Assembly (NCBI GenBank): GCA_041397365.1
Contig: JAWKWT010000002.1
Location: forward strand, 124,001 to 188,000
Origin: P52-10 sp041397365
GTDB taxonomy: Bacteria > Pseudomonadota > Alphaproteobacteria > Rhizobiales > Xanthobacteraceae
Length of the DNA: 64,000 nucleotides
Direction of reading: 5' to 3'
How positions within the stretch are numbered: position 1 is the stretch's first letter; each line of letters opens with the position of its first letter. This document shows positions 25,580 through 35,076 of this stretch, one piece after another. The position numbers and the translations under genes were made by a program. Under the pieces are notes generated by a model that was not told where the DNA came from, ran no database searches, and saw only the letters and a list, made by a program, of their open reading frames with translations.

Positions 25580-26910
25580 TCAAGGCACCAGCGTTTCCAT
25601 GAAGCGGATCGGCTCGCCGGTGGACGGCGCTCGCCGCACCGCCCTGCCACATCACCCGCCTGCCCTGCACGAAGGTGCCGACTGGCCAGCTCACCTTGAC
25701 GCCATCATAGGGGCGTCCAGGGTGCACGCGATGCGATCCACTGGTTGGTGATGGTTTCCTCGCGCTTGAGATCGACGATCGTCAGATCGGCGTCGTAGCC
25801 GGCCATGATCCGGCCCTTACAGGCGATGTTGAACAGCCGCTGCGGCCCGGCGCTGGTGAGATCGACGAAGCGGGCGAGCGACAGCCGCCCCGCATTCACA
25901 TGATCGAGCATGATCGGCACCAGCGTCTGCACGCCGGTCATGCCAGAGGGCGACGCCGGATAGGTCTTCGCCTTCTCCTCCAGCGTATGCGGCGCGTGGT
26001 CGGAGCCGAGCACGTCCACCACGCCCTGCTCCAGCCCCTTCCAGATGCCCGCCTGATGGGCGGCATCGCGCACCGGCGGATTCATCTGCGCGCGCGTGCC
26101 GAGCCGCTCGTAGCAGTCCGGCGCGGTCAGCGTCAGATGATGCGGCGTCACCTCGACCGAGGCGACATCGCGGTGGTCCTTCAGAAACTCCATCTCTTCG
26201 CGGGTCGAGATGTGCAGCACATGGATGCGCTTGCCGTATTCGCGCGCGATTTTCACCAGCCGCTGCGTCGCCATCAGCGCCGCCGTCTCGTCGCGCCACA
26301 CCGGATGCGAGCGCGGATCGCCCTCGACGCGCAACCCCTTGCGGTCGTTCAGGCGGTATTCGTCCTCCGCGTGAAACGCCGCGCGACGCCGGATCGCGCC
26401 GATGATTTTCCGCAGGCCGTCATCGTCCTCCACCAGCAGGCTGCCGGTGGACGAACCGATGAACACTTTCACGCCGGCGCAGCCCTTCGCGCGCTCCAGC
26501 ACCGGCAGTTGCTCGTAGTTCTCGCGCGTGCCGCCGATGTAGAAGGCGAAATCGCAGCACGTGCGATGGGTGCCGCGCTCGATCTTGTCGGAGAACGCCC
26601 CCGGTGATCGTCAGCGGATCGGTGTTCGGCATCTCGAACACGCCCGTCACGCCGCCCATCACCGCCGCGCGCGAACCAGTTTCGAGGTCTTCCTTGTGCG
26701 TCAGCCCCGGCTCGCGGAAATGCACCTGCGTATCGATGACGCCCGGCAGGATGTGCAGGCCCTTGCAGTCGATCACCTCGGCCGCGCTTGCGTTGCCCAA
26801 TGTGCCGATGGCGGCGATCCGTCCGTCCTGGATCGCCAGATCGCGGAGGCTCTCACCGTCCCATTGACCACCGTGCCCGATTTCAGGATCACATCGTAAT
26901 TCGCGCTCAT
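25580..26910 (-). pseudogene. Dihydroorotase-like amidohydrolase, four apparent frameshifts
   Basis: Joined, this is a dihydroorotase-type amidohydrolase of about 443 residues, from MSANYDVILKSGTVVN (ATG at 26910) to PIRFMETLVP (stop at 25580). The intact central frame carries MPNTDPLTIT, GVKVFIGSSTGSLLVEDDDG, IHVLHISTREEMEFLKDHRD, VEVTPHHLTLTAPDCYERLG, AQMNPPVRDAA and DVLGSDHAPHTLEEKAKTYP. Breaks fall near 26876, in the C5 run at 26598-26602, near 25708 and near 25638. The first metal motif reads DTQVHFREPG, with Gln where the usual HxH has His. It may make a pyrimidine intermediate or act on another cyclic amide. Confidence 0.75.
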
Positions 26911-27021
26911 TCGACCTCTGGCATTCTCTCGGGCATCGCCCCAGTGGCCTTTGACGGCCCTTGTCTGTCCCGCCAGCGCGCCTTACGTTCCGGCTTCCAT
27001 GCTGGCAAGAGCTATATTTCG

Positions 27022-27900
27022 ATGAAGGCAACGTTCCTCCGACCGTGGTGTCGTCGTTTCAGCGGCGACGACGCCAGCATTTCCTCAACAATCTGGTGAC
27101 GGCGGAGCTTGCGGAGGTGAAGCCCGGAACCGCGCGCTTTGCCGCGCTTGCTGGCGACGCTGCAGGGCAAGATCGTCGCCGACTTCCTCGTCACCGAAGC
27201 CCCTGCCGGGCATGGCGGCGGATTGCTGCTGGACTGCCCGCACCGCTGGCCGGTCCGCTCGCCACCAAATCGGCTTTCATAAGCTGCGCGCCAAGGTGAC
27301 GGTGGAAAATCTCACCGGCCAGCTCGGCGTGCTGGCTGCCTGGGACGGACAGCCTGCGATGATGCCCGATCTCGGCTTCACCGATCCGCGCAATCCCGAT
27401 CTCGGCTATCGCATCCTCGCCGCGGAGCCGATCACTTTGGTGTCGCGACCGTGCTCGGCGCAGACCTCGTCGATGCCGACACTTATGAGGCGCATCGCAT
27501 CGTATGCGGCGTGCCGAAGGGCGGCGCGGACTTCGCCTATGGCGACGCCTTCCCGCATGAGACGAATATGGACAAGCTGCATGGCGTGAACTTCGACAAG
27601 GGTTGCTATGTCGGCCAGGAAGTCGTGTCGCGCATGCAGCATCGCGGCACCGCGCGCACCCGCACGGTGCGGCTCGCACTGGACGGCGCGCCTGAAGCGG
27701 GAATCGACGTGATCGCGGACGGCAAGAGCGTGGGCACGATGGGCTCCTCGCGCGACGGGCGCGGGCTGGCGCTGCTGCGGCTCGACAAGGTGTCGGATGC
27801 GGTCGCGAAAAATTTGCCGCTGACGGCCGGCGGCGTTGCGCTCGCGCTCGTCGATCCGGCGGATGCGACATTGCCGGCAAAGCAGCAGGTGAAGATATGA
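27022..27900 (+). pseudogene. ygfZ: YgfZ/GcvT-type folate-binding protein, at least five frameshifts
   Basis: Coding text hops between frames: MKATF; FLNNLVTAELAEVKPGTARF; LQGKIVADFLVTEAPAGHGG; then GFHKLRAKVTVENLTGQLGV with LGFTDPRNPDLGYRILAAE; and finally GADLVDADTYEAHRIVCGVP through to QVKI. The YgfZ signature KGCYVGQE is at 27598-27621. YgfZ proteins bind tetrahydrofolate and assist Fe-S enzyme maintenance. The last 450 bases are one clean frame. The stop overlaps the tag start (ATGA). The breaks cluster at 27045-27070, 27150, 27245, 27270 and 27430. Confidence 0.75.
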
Positions 27901-28520
27901 CATCGGCGCGGCTGCATGCCGACGGCAAGGCGCGCTGCCCGTGGCCGGGCGACGATCCGTTCTACATGGCCTATCACGACGACGAATGGGGCGTGCCGGA
28001 ATATGACGACCGCGCGCTGTTCGAAAAACTGATCCTCGACGGATTCCAGGCCGGGCTGTCGTGGATCACGATCCTGCGCAAGCGCGAGAATTTCCGCAAA
28101 GCGTTCGACAATTTCGAGCCGGCGAAGATCGCGACATACGACGCGACGAAAATCCAGGCGCTGATGAACGACGCCGGCATCGTCCGCAACCGCGCCAAGA
28201 TCGAGGGCACGGTCGCAAGCGCGAAAGCCTATCTGAAGATCATGGAGGACGGCCCCGGCTTCTCGAAACTGCTGTGGAGCTTCGTCGGTGGAGCGCCCAA
28301 GATGAACGCCTTCAAGACGACCAAAAGCGTCCCGGCCTCGACGCCGGAATCGATCGCCATGTCGAAGGAGCTGTCGTTGCGCGGCTTCAAATTCGTCGGC
28401 CCGACCATCGTCTATGCCTTCATGCAGGCGACCGGCATGGTCAACGACCATCTCGTTTCCTGCCACTGCCACGCGACCTGCGGCAAGCCGAAGCGCAGGT
28501 CGCGCCCCAAGGCGACATGA
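27897..28520 (+). CDS. tag: DNA-3-methyladenine glycosylase I
   Basis: A 207-residue TagA-family helix-hairpin-helix glycosylase that removes 3-methyladenine from DNA. Signatures are RCPWPGDDPFYMAYHDDEWG, RALFEKLILDGFQAGLSWIT with ILRKRENFRKAFDNF, NRAKIEGTVASAKAYLKI, and FVGPTIVYAFMQATGMVNDH with the zinc-ligand CHCHATC end. The catalytic Glu and Trp positions are preserved. Start and stop overlap the neighbouring genes by four bases on each side, indicating a tight operon. Confidence 0.94.
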   Translation: MTSARLHADGKARCPWPGDDPFYMAYHDDEWGVPEYDDRALFEKLILDGFQAGLSWITILRKRENFRKAFDNFEPAKIATYDATKIQALMNDAGIVRNRAKIEGTVASAKAYLKIMEDGPGFSKLLWSFVGGAPKMNAFKTTKSVPASTPESIAMSKELSLRGFKFVGPTIVYAFMQATGMVNDHLVSCHCHATCGKPKRRSRPKAT

Positions 28521-29143
28521 CGACCAAGAAAAGTCCCGCACGGTCCGATGCCGACGCGCGGCGTGCATGGCAGCGCATGCTATCGGGCCGCAGGCTCGAT
28601 CTGCTCGATCCGTCGCCGCTCGACATCGAGATCGAAGACATCGCCCACGGCCTCGCCCGCGTCGCGCGCTGGAACGGCCAGACCTGTGGCGCGCATATCT
28701 TCTCCGTGGCGCAGCACACGCTGCTGGTGGAAGCGGTGCTGCGCGTGCAGGTCCCGCGCGCGGATCAACGCCTGCGGCTGGCGGTGCTGATGCACGACGC
28801 CCCGGAATATGTGATCGGCGACATGATCTCGCCGTTCAAGGCGGTGATCGGCGGATCGTACAAGACCGTCGAGAAGCGGCTGCTCACCGCCATCCATGTC
28901 CGTTTCGGGTTGCCTGCGACGCTGCCGGAAGAATTGACGGCAAAGGTCAAAGCCGCCGATGCCGGCGCGGCCTATCTGGAGGCGACGCGGCTCGCGGGCT
29001 TCAAGGATGCGGAGGCGCGGCGCTTTTTCGGACGGGCTCCGAATCTGTCGGCGACGGCGGAGGCCGATTTCTTGAATCCCTGGCCGGCAGGCAAGGCGGA
29101 GAAGCGCTTTCTGGCGAGGTTCCAGACATTGAAGCAGGCGTGA
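28517..29143 (+). CDS. HD-domain phosphohydrolase (YfbR-like)
   Basis: A 208-residue HD-superfamily metal-dependent phosphohydrolase. The start at 28517 overlaps the tag stop and begins MTTKKSPARSDADARRAWQR. The HD signature is HIFSVAQHTLLVEAVL...LRLAVLMHDAPEYVIGDMIS (H...HD...D). GGSYKTVEKRLLTAIHVRFG and KAADAGAAYLEATRLAGF follow. The form resembles YfbR-type 5'-nucleotidases, but the substrate is not established. Confidence 0.87.
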   Translation: MTTKKSPARSDADARRAWQRMLSGRRLDLLDPSPLDIEIEDIAHGLARVARWNGQTCGAHIFSVAQHTLLVEAVLRVQVPRADQRLRLAVLMHDAPEYVIGDMISPFKAVIGGSYKTVEKRLLTAIHVRFGLPATLPEELTAKVKAADAGAAYLEATRLAGFKDAEARRFFGRAPNLSATAEADFLNPWPAGKAEKRFLARFQTLKQA

Positions 29144-29211
29144 GCGCTTCCGCCGCCGTCCCCGTCGCCCTATAGTTCGTGCAAACGGATTCTGGCGGAG
29201 GAAGGCCCCGA

Positions 29212-29718
29212 ATGCTCCATGTTTGCTCCCTCATCCATCTGCCCGGCACCGTGCAGGCGACAGGCGCGAGCCATGTCATCACGGTGATGGCCGATGTCGA
29301 GCAGGTGCGCCGGCCCCCCACGATTCTCGCCGACAATCATCTCGTGATCTCGATGGACGACATCACCGAGGAGGCCGAAGGTTTCGTCGCCCCCTCGCTC
29401 GCGCATGTCGAGCGCGTGCTGGCCTTCGGCCAAAGCTGGAATCGCAGCGCGCCGATGGTCATCCATTGCTATGCCGGCATCAGCCGCTCGACCGCGAGCG
29501 CCTTCGCCATCGCCTGCGCGCTCAATCCGCAGCGCAGCGAGGCGCAGATCGCGCGGCAGATCCGCAGCGCCTCTCCTATCGCGCATCCGAACCGGCTGAT
29601 CGTCAGCCACGCCGACAAGCTGCTCGGCCGCGAGGGGCGGATGGTGCGCGCGCTGGACGAGATGGGGCCGGGCGACCTCACCGTGCAGGGCCGTCCGTTC
29701 CGCGTCGACATCGAATGA
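29212..29718 (+). CDS. Dual-specificity/tyrosine phosphatase-like protein
   Basis: A 168-residue protein with the cysteine phosphatase loop HCYAGISRST (Cys-x5-Arg, about residues 86-95). VISMDDITEEAEGFVAPSLA supplies a plausible general-acid Asp loop. The start at 29212 follows GGAGGAAGG. It overlaps the next gene in ATGA. The family occurs across Rhizobiales as small uncharacterised phosphatases; whether the substrate is protein, lipid or nucleotide is unknown. Confidence 0.82.
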   Translation: MLHVCSLIHLPGTVQATGASHVITVMADVEQVRRPPTILADNHLVISMDDITEEAEGFVAPSLAHVERVLAFGQSWNRSAPMVIHCYAGISRSTASAFAIACALNPQRSEAQIARQIRSASPIAHPNRLIVSHADKLLGREGRMVRALDEMGPGDLTVQGRPFRVDIE

Positions 29719-30712
29719 GCGATGCGCGCAGCGCCATGAACGAAAAGCCGCTGACGCCGATCGAGATCGGCCTGACGGCGGCGATCGTCGCGATCGAAGC
29801 CGGTGAGCCGCGCATCCTCGTCGCCTCAGGCGGCGCGGGCAGCGAGCCGCGCGCCGGGCCGCCCTTCGGGCGTTCGATCCGGTCGCGCATCGCACGCTCG
29901 AAATCGGCCTGCGCGAATGGGTGGAGGAACAGACCGGGCTTTCGCTCGGCTATATCGAACAGCTCTATTCAACCGGCGACCGGGGACGGCACGCGTACCG
30001 GCGACACGGCCCGCATGTCGTCTCGGTCGGCTATCTCGCCTTGACGCGCACCGACGGCGCGGACGAGCAGCCTGCCGCGCGCTCGGCGTTCGAGCCCTGG
30101 TATCGCTATTTTCCGTGGGAGGACTGGCGCAAGGATCGCCCGCAGATCCTCGACGACCAGATCATGCCGGCGCTCAACGAATGGTCGAAGCAGGCGGAGA
30201 CGCCGAGCGTCAGCCGCGCGCTCGGCCGGCGCGAACGCGTGCGCTTCTATTTCGGCGGCGAGGACGCGCATTGGGACGAGGAGCGTGTGCTGGATCGCTA
30301 CGAGCTTCTCTACGAAGCTGGCCTCGTGGAGGAAGCGCGGCGCGACGGCCGCCCGGCGGCGCTGGCGCGCAAGACCATGCCCGCGCTCGGCGAGCCGATG
30401 CGCTTCGATCACCGCCGCATTCTTGCGACCGCCATCGCGCGGCTGCGGGCGAAACTGAAGTACCGGCCGGTGGTGTTTGAACTTTTGCCGGGCGAATTCA
30501 CACTCACCGACTTGCAGCGCACGGTCGAGGCGATCTCGGGGCGTCATCTGCACAAGCAGAATTTCCGGCGACTGGTAGAGGCCGGCGCGCTGGTCGAGCC
30601 GACCGGGGAGATGTCCACGCGCACCGGCGGCCGGCCGGCCGCGCTGTTTCGTTTCCGCCGCAGCGTGTTGCAGGAGCGGCCCGCTCCCGGCTTGCGCGTG
30701 CGCGCACGCTGA
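29715..30712 (+). pseudogene. nadQ: NadQ-like NAD biosynthesis regulator (Nudix-like domain plus winged helix), one frameshift
   Basis: The N-terminal frame reads MNEKPLTPIEIGLTAAIVAI..RILVASGGAGSEPRAG and breaks near 29877 (GGGCGTTCG in place of an expected GGGCCGTTCG). The protein resumes PFDPVAHRTLEIGLREWVEE, then LYSTGDRGRHAYRRHGPHVV and SVGYLALTR. A C-terminal winged helix follows: FTLTDLQRTVEAISGRHLHK, with NFRRLVEAGALVEPTG. Joined length is about 332. The architecture matches the COG4111 proteins described as NadQ, repressors of nadABC in alphaproteobacteria. nadABC with a palindromic operator is 7 kb downstream. The REWVEEQTG remnant of the Nudix box suggests ligand binding rather than hydrolysis. 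Confidence 0.7.
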
Positions 30713-30772
30713 TCTCTAGAGTCTGATCCAACTTTCGCGTTGAATCGGACTCGTTGCTTATGTTTTAGCGAA

Positions 30773-30819
30773 GGCATGATCTTTTCCGAAAACCGGTTCC
30801 CACTTTCGGGATCATGCTC
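30773..30819. repeat. Rhizobial-type palindromic element, short form
   Basis: GGCATGATCTTTTCCGAAAA, CCGGTTCCCACTTTCGGG and ATCATGCTC form an imperfect palindrome (GCATGATC...GATCATGC) with an inner CCGAAA/TTTCGG pair. It is related to 5851-5894, 24585-24642 and 54475-54543. It lies in the leader region of the DUF2339 gene. Confidence 0.8.
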
Positions 30820-30862
30820 TAAGCGCCGCCCGTTCGGGCGCGATGTTTCTCTCGGAGGACGG

Positions 30863-33532
30863 ATGTTCGAAATCCTGGTACTTGCCCTCGGCATCGCCGC
30901 GCTGATCTTCTCGCGCAAGGCGATCACGGGGCTGCGCGACGCGCAGGCGCGGATCGCAAAGCTCGAAGCGGCGATGGCCGCGCAGGGGCTGCACTCTGGT
31001 CCCGTCGTCGCGCCAGCCGTTTCCCCGCGAACCGAGGCGGAAACGGCATGGCCCGAGCCCGAGCCGGAAGCCGAGCTGGAGAAGGCGGCGACCACCCCTG
31101 AATTTCCCTCTCCCGTCCCGGACGAAGCCGCTCCAACCACGCCAACGCCTCCTCCGCCGCCGGCCCCCGGCCTGGAAGAACGTCTTGGCACCCGCTGGGT
31201 GGTGTGGGTCGGCGGCCTGACGCTCGCGCTGGGCGGCCTGTTCCTCGTCAAATACTCCATCGAGGCGGGATTGCTCGGCCCCGCCGCACGCGTGTTCTTC
31301 GGCGGACTCTTTGCCGCCGCTCTGCTCGCCGCCGGCGAATGGACCCGCCGCAAGGAAGCGATCTCCGCCATCGCCCCGCTGCCGATCGCCAACATTCCGG
31401 CGATCCTGACCGCCGCCGGCACCGCCGTCGCCTATGGCACGGTGTATGCGAGCTACGCGCTCTACGACTTCCTCAGTCCGGCGGTGGCGTTCATCGCGCT
31501 CGGCCTCGTTGCCGTGGCGACGCTGGCGGCCGCCCTGCTGCACGGGCCGGCGTTGGCGGGCCTCGGCGTGGTCGGCGCGTTCGTGACACCGATGCTGGTC
31601 GCCTCCGACAAGCCGGACTTCTGGTCGCTGTACATCTACATCGCCATCGTCACCGCCGCCGCCTTCGGCCTCGCGCGCATCCGCATGTGGCGATGGCTGG
31701 CGATCACCACCATCGTCTTCGGCACGCTGTGGACATTGGTGGCAATGGGCATGCCCGGCCTGCTCGCGCCGCACGCCTTCAGCGCCGCCGCCGGCTTCGC
31801 GCTCGCCGCAACGCTGGTGGTGTCAGGCTTCATGTTCGGCCCCGATGCGGAGCCGGGCAAGGTCGAGCCGATCTCCTGCGTGTCGCTCGGCGCGTATCTG
31901 TTCACCGCGATGGCGGTCGTGATCGCCTATCAACATGCTGACACGTCGCTCGTGATCTTCGCGCTGCTGATCGCCGCGACCTTGGCGATCGCCTGGCGCA
32001 CGGACGCCGCAGCAGGCGTGCTGCCGGCGGCTGCGATCTTCGTCGGGCTGGTGTTCCTGTCATGGGCCGTGCGCGGCAATCCGGAATGGCTGGTGGTGCC
32101 CGGCGGCGCCATGCCTGGCATCGGCGCGGACGCGCTGGAAGGCTCGGTCACGACGCATCTCGGCGCGGCGCTGCTGTTTGCCGCCGGCTTCGGCATCACA
32201 GGCTTTCTCGCGCAGGGCCGCGCGCAAAACGCCACCGTCCCGGTGATCTGGTCGGCGGTCGCGGTGGCTGTGCCGCTGGCGCTGCTGGTCGCGTGCTACG
32301 CGCACATCGCCCATCTGGACCGATCGATTCCCTTCGCGATTCTCGCGGTACTGCTGGCGGCGGCCTTCGCCTTCGCCACCGAGCAATTGTCGCGGCGCGA
32401 GCCGCGTCCGGGCCAGGCGATCGCCGGTGCGCTGTTCGCCACCGGCACGCTGGGCGCGCTGGCGCTGGGCTTCACCTTCGCGCTGGAAAAAGGCTGGCTG
32501 ACGATCGCGCTGGCGCTGATGTCGCTCGGCACGGCGTGGGTGTCGCTCAAGCGGCCGGTGCCTTTCCTGCGCTGGCTCGCGGCGATCCTCGCGGTCATCG
32601 TGACGCTACGCATCGGCTATGAGCCGCGCATCGCCGGCGGCGACGTTGGCACGACGCCGATCTTCAACTGGCTGCTCTATGGCTACGGCATTCCGGCGGC
32701 CTCGTTCTGGCTCGGCGCGCATCTGTTGCGGCGGCGCGGCGACGACGCGCCGCTGCGGATGATGGAAGCGGCCGCGATCCTGTTCTCGGTGCTATTGCTG
32801 TTCATGGAAATCCGCCACTTCGTGAACAGCGGCGACATCTATCGCGTCGGCGCGGGCCTCGTGGAAGTCGCGTTGCAGGTCTGCGCGATGCTGGCGATGG
32901 CGATCGGCCTCGAACGCCTGCGCATCCGCACGCGGAGCATCGTCCACAATATCGGCGCGCTGGTCGTGACCGCCATCGCCGGCCTGTTCATCGTGTTCGG
33001 GCTGTTCCTGCTCGAAATGCCGATGTTCTGGTCGATCGATGTCGGCGGCATGATCTGGAACAGGCTGCTGCTCGCCTATGCGCTGCCGGCGGCTCTGATG
33101 CTGGCGCTGTCCTACGTCGTCGCCGGCCAGCGCCGCGCCGGCTACACCAACATGCTCGCGGGCATCGCGCTGGTGCTGGCGATGACCTACGTGACGCTAC
33201 AGGTCCGCCGCTTCTTCCATGGCCCCGTATTGTCCGCCGGCGGGACCAGCGATGCCGAGCAGTACGCCTATTCGCTGGCATGGCTCGCGGTCGGCGTCGT
33301 GCTGCTGGTCGCCGGACTGGCGTTCGCCTCGCAGCGCGCGCGGCTCGCATCCGCGGTCGTGATCGGACTGACCGTGCTGAAGGCGTTCCTGATCGACATG
33401 TCGAGCCTGACCGGGGTCTGGCGCGCGCTGTCGTTCATGGGGCTGGGACTTGTGCTGGTCGCGATCGGCTGGCTCTACCAGCGGATTTTGTTCAAGCGCA
33501 GCGTCACACAGGAAGAACGACCGGCGGGGTAG
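30863..33532 (+). CDS. DUF2339 domain-containing large membrane protein
   Basis: An 889-residue protein with an N-terminal helix and short coiled region (FSRKAITGLRDAQARIAKLE). A Pro/Glu/Ala-rich linker spans about residues 50-105 (PEPEPEAELEKAATTPEFPS). More than 20 hydrophobic segments then fill the rest, beginning RWVVWVGGLTLALGGLFLVK, the DUF2339 signature. It ends with a short basic cytoplasmic tail. The ATG at 30863 is preceded by CGGAGGAC. Function of the family is unknown; it is widespread in Gram-negative bacteria. It is a single gene, convergent with the gene at 33540. Confidence 0.88.
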   Translation: MFEILVLALGIAALIFSRKAITGLRDAQARIAKLEAAMAAQGLHSGPVVAPAVSPRTEAETAWPEPEPEAELEKAATTPEFPSPVPDEAAPTTPTPPPPPAPGLEERLGTRWVVWVGGLTLALGGLFLVKYSIEAGLLGPAARVFFGGLFAAALLAAGEWTRRKEAISAIAPLPIANIPAILTAAGTAVAYGTVYASYALYDFLSPAVAFIALGLVAVATLAAALLHGPALAGLGVVGAFVTPMLVASDKPDFWSLYIYIAIVTAAAFGLARIRMWRWLAITTIVFGTLWTLVAMGMPGLLAPHAFSAAAGFALAATLVVSGFMFGPDAEPGKVEPISCVSLGAYLFTAMAVVIAYQHADTSLVIFALLIAATLAIAWRTDAAAGVLPAAAIFVGLVFLSWAVRGNPEWLVVPGGAMPGIGADALEGSVTTHLGAALLFAAGFGITGFLAQGRAQNATVPVIWSAVAVAVPLALLVACYAHIAHLDRSIPFAILAVLLAAAFAFATEQLSRREPRPGQAIAGALFATGTLGALALGFTFALEKGWLTIALALMSLGTAWVSLKRPVPFLRWLAAILAVIVTLRIGYEPRIAGGDVGTTPIFNWLLYGYGIPAASFWLGAHLLRRRGDDAPLRMMEAAAILFSVLLLFMEIRHFVNSGDIYRVGAGLVEVALQVCAMLAMAIGLERLRIRTRSIVHNIGALVVTAIAGLFIVFGLFLLEMPMFWSIDVGGMIWNRLLLAYALPAALMLALSYVVAGQRRAGYTNMLAGIALVLAMTYVTLQVRRFFHGPVLSAGGTSDAEQYAYSLAWLAVGVVLLVAGLAFASQRARLASAVVIGLTVLKAFLIDMSSLTGVWRALSFMGLGLVLVAIGWLYQRILFKRSVTQEERPAG

Positions 33533-33539
33533 TTCCCGC

Positions 33540-34432
33540 CTACTTCGCCGCGAGCCGGTCGGCCCAGTCCTGGGCCTGCCGGGTCAATCGCGTAAAGGCG
33601 GGATCGGCCTTGATGCGCTCGCCGAAACATGCGCGCATCGCAGCGTCGCCCTGCTCGCGCACGCGATCGACCTCGTCGGCGATCTTTTCGCGATCCTCCG
33701 GCGTCGGGCTTTGCTCGAACATCTTGTCGGCCTTCGCGTTCGCGTCGGTCCACAGCGCCTCGCAGGCCGGAATCATCGTCAGCTTGGCATCGAGCGGAAG
33801 GCTCAGCACATAGGCGCGCTGTGCTGCGATCATGCCGATCACGATCTCGTCCGGCGCGACGGGTCCGAAATCCTGCCGCCGCGCGGCCAGCATCGCGTGA
33901 ACGAAGCCGGCATTCGAAGGCGTCGTCACCGGCAGGTCGCCGTAATTCGACACCGCCGCATCCGTGCTCATGGCGCGCGTATAAAACGTATCCAGCCGCA
34001 ATGCGGCTTGCGCATCGGCCGGCGGCTGCGCGCCGTCCTCGACGCCGAGCCCGTCGCGGGATTTCACCCAGCGTTCGAGCAGGCCGTCGGTGGTGACCAC
34101 AAGCTGGGCGTCCTTCGCCTCGAAGGTCAGCCCGTCCAGCGTGCCGAACTCGATGTCGCCGCGAAACAGGCTGCCGACATTGTAGGCGCCCTCGCCGGAG
34201 AAGCCGCGCACGTTGAGCGGCCCGATCAGCGCCTGCAACTGCTTGCGCAGATCGGCGCGCGCGCCTTCCTCCTCCTTCGACACGGCGTCGCTGGGGGCGA
34301 CCGGATCGCCGGGCGGATTGAATTTCGCGATGAAGTCGTCGCGCGCGACGATGTAGTTGTCTTCTGAGCGCTCGCGAGCGCCGCAGCCGAGATCAGCGTG
34401 AAGGCGGCGACGAGAACGTGTTTCATGCGCAT
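33540..34432 (-). CDS. Exported hypothetical protein, frameshift at the signal peptide end
   Basis: The ATG at 34432 (or 34426) opens MRMKHVLVAAFTLISAAALA, a signal peptide. The mature text EDNYIVARDDFIAKFNPPGD lies one frame over, so one base (likely a G before CAGAAGAC) is missing near 34372. The remaining 275 or so residues are clean: LIGPLNVRGFSGEGAYNVGS, IEFGTLDGLTFEAKDAQLVV, and MIPACEALWTDANAKADKMF. Likely periplasmic; no family recognised. It follows the gene ending at 34448 by 15 bases, suggesting an operon of two exported proteins. Confidence 0.7.
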
Positions 34433-34447
34433 GGGCGCGGCTGCCGG

Positions 34448-35076
34448 TCAGTCGGTGGAGCGACGCAGATCCAGCGACGCCGGCTCGGTCTTGGGAGCCT
34501 CGATCCTGGGCGCTTCGGTCTTCGGCGGATCGATCTTGCTGACTTCCACCTTCGGCGTTTCCACCTTGCCGACAGTCTCGACCTTCGACGCCACAACCTT
34601 CGAATCCTCGGCCTTTGAGGCGCTGGCGGCGCGGATGCCGCGCGGGCGCAGCGATTTCGGTCCGCGCTCGGCGCGCGCCACCAGCAGCGCATTGCCGTGC
34701 CGGCGGAAATCGCAATAGGCGAAGCCCATGCCCTGCACCGAGCCGCGGGAAGCTGGCGTCGCTGGTCTTTTCCAGATTGAAGCAGGGCTGGAACGGCAGC
34801 CCCTTCAGCGAAGCGCACACCTGGGTCGAGCTGATGCGGATGGTGTTGCCGGGCAGGCGCGCCATGCGCACCGGGCCGGAGCCGCCGAACTGGATCGAGC
34901 CGGCGACCGAGCCGTCATGATGAATCCGCCCCGCGCCGCGCGTGCCATCCATGCAGGAGAAGGCGAACAACTTGCCGGCGACGAACTGGCGCGCCTGTCG
35001 GGATTCAGGGCTGGGCAAGAACGGGACCAGCACACGCGCCAGCAACCAGCGCCCCAAACACAAAACGCGACAGCAT
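34448..35076 (-). pseudogene. Exported hypothetical protein with repetitive C-terminus, two frameshifts
   Basis: The ATG at 35076 starts MLSRFVFGALVAGACAGPVL, a signal peptide. The mature protein continues in a second frame (RQARQFVAGKLFAFSCMDGT, IHHDGSVAGSIQFGGSGPVR, VCASLKGLPFQPCFNLEKTS) and then a third (SVQGMGFAYCDFRRHGNALL). The second break is an extra C in TTCCCGCGG near 34748; the first is near 35007. The C-terminal 45 or so residues are a low-complexity string of KVE and KTEAP units (KVETVGKVETPKVEVSKIDP). Three cysteines are spaced as if for disulfides. I recall related exported proteins in Bradyrhizobium; function unknown. Confidence 0.6.
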
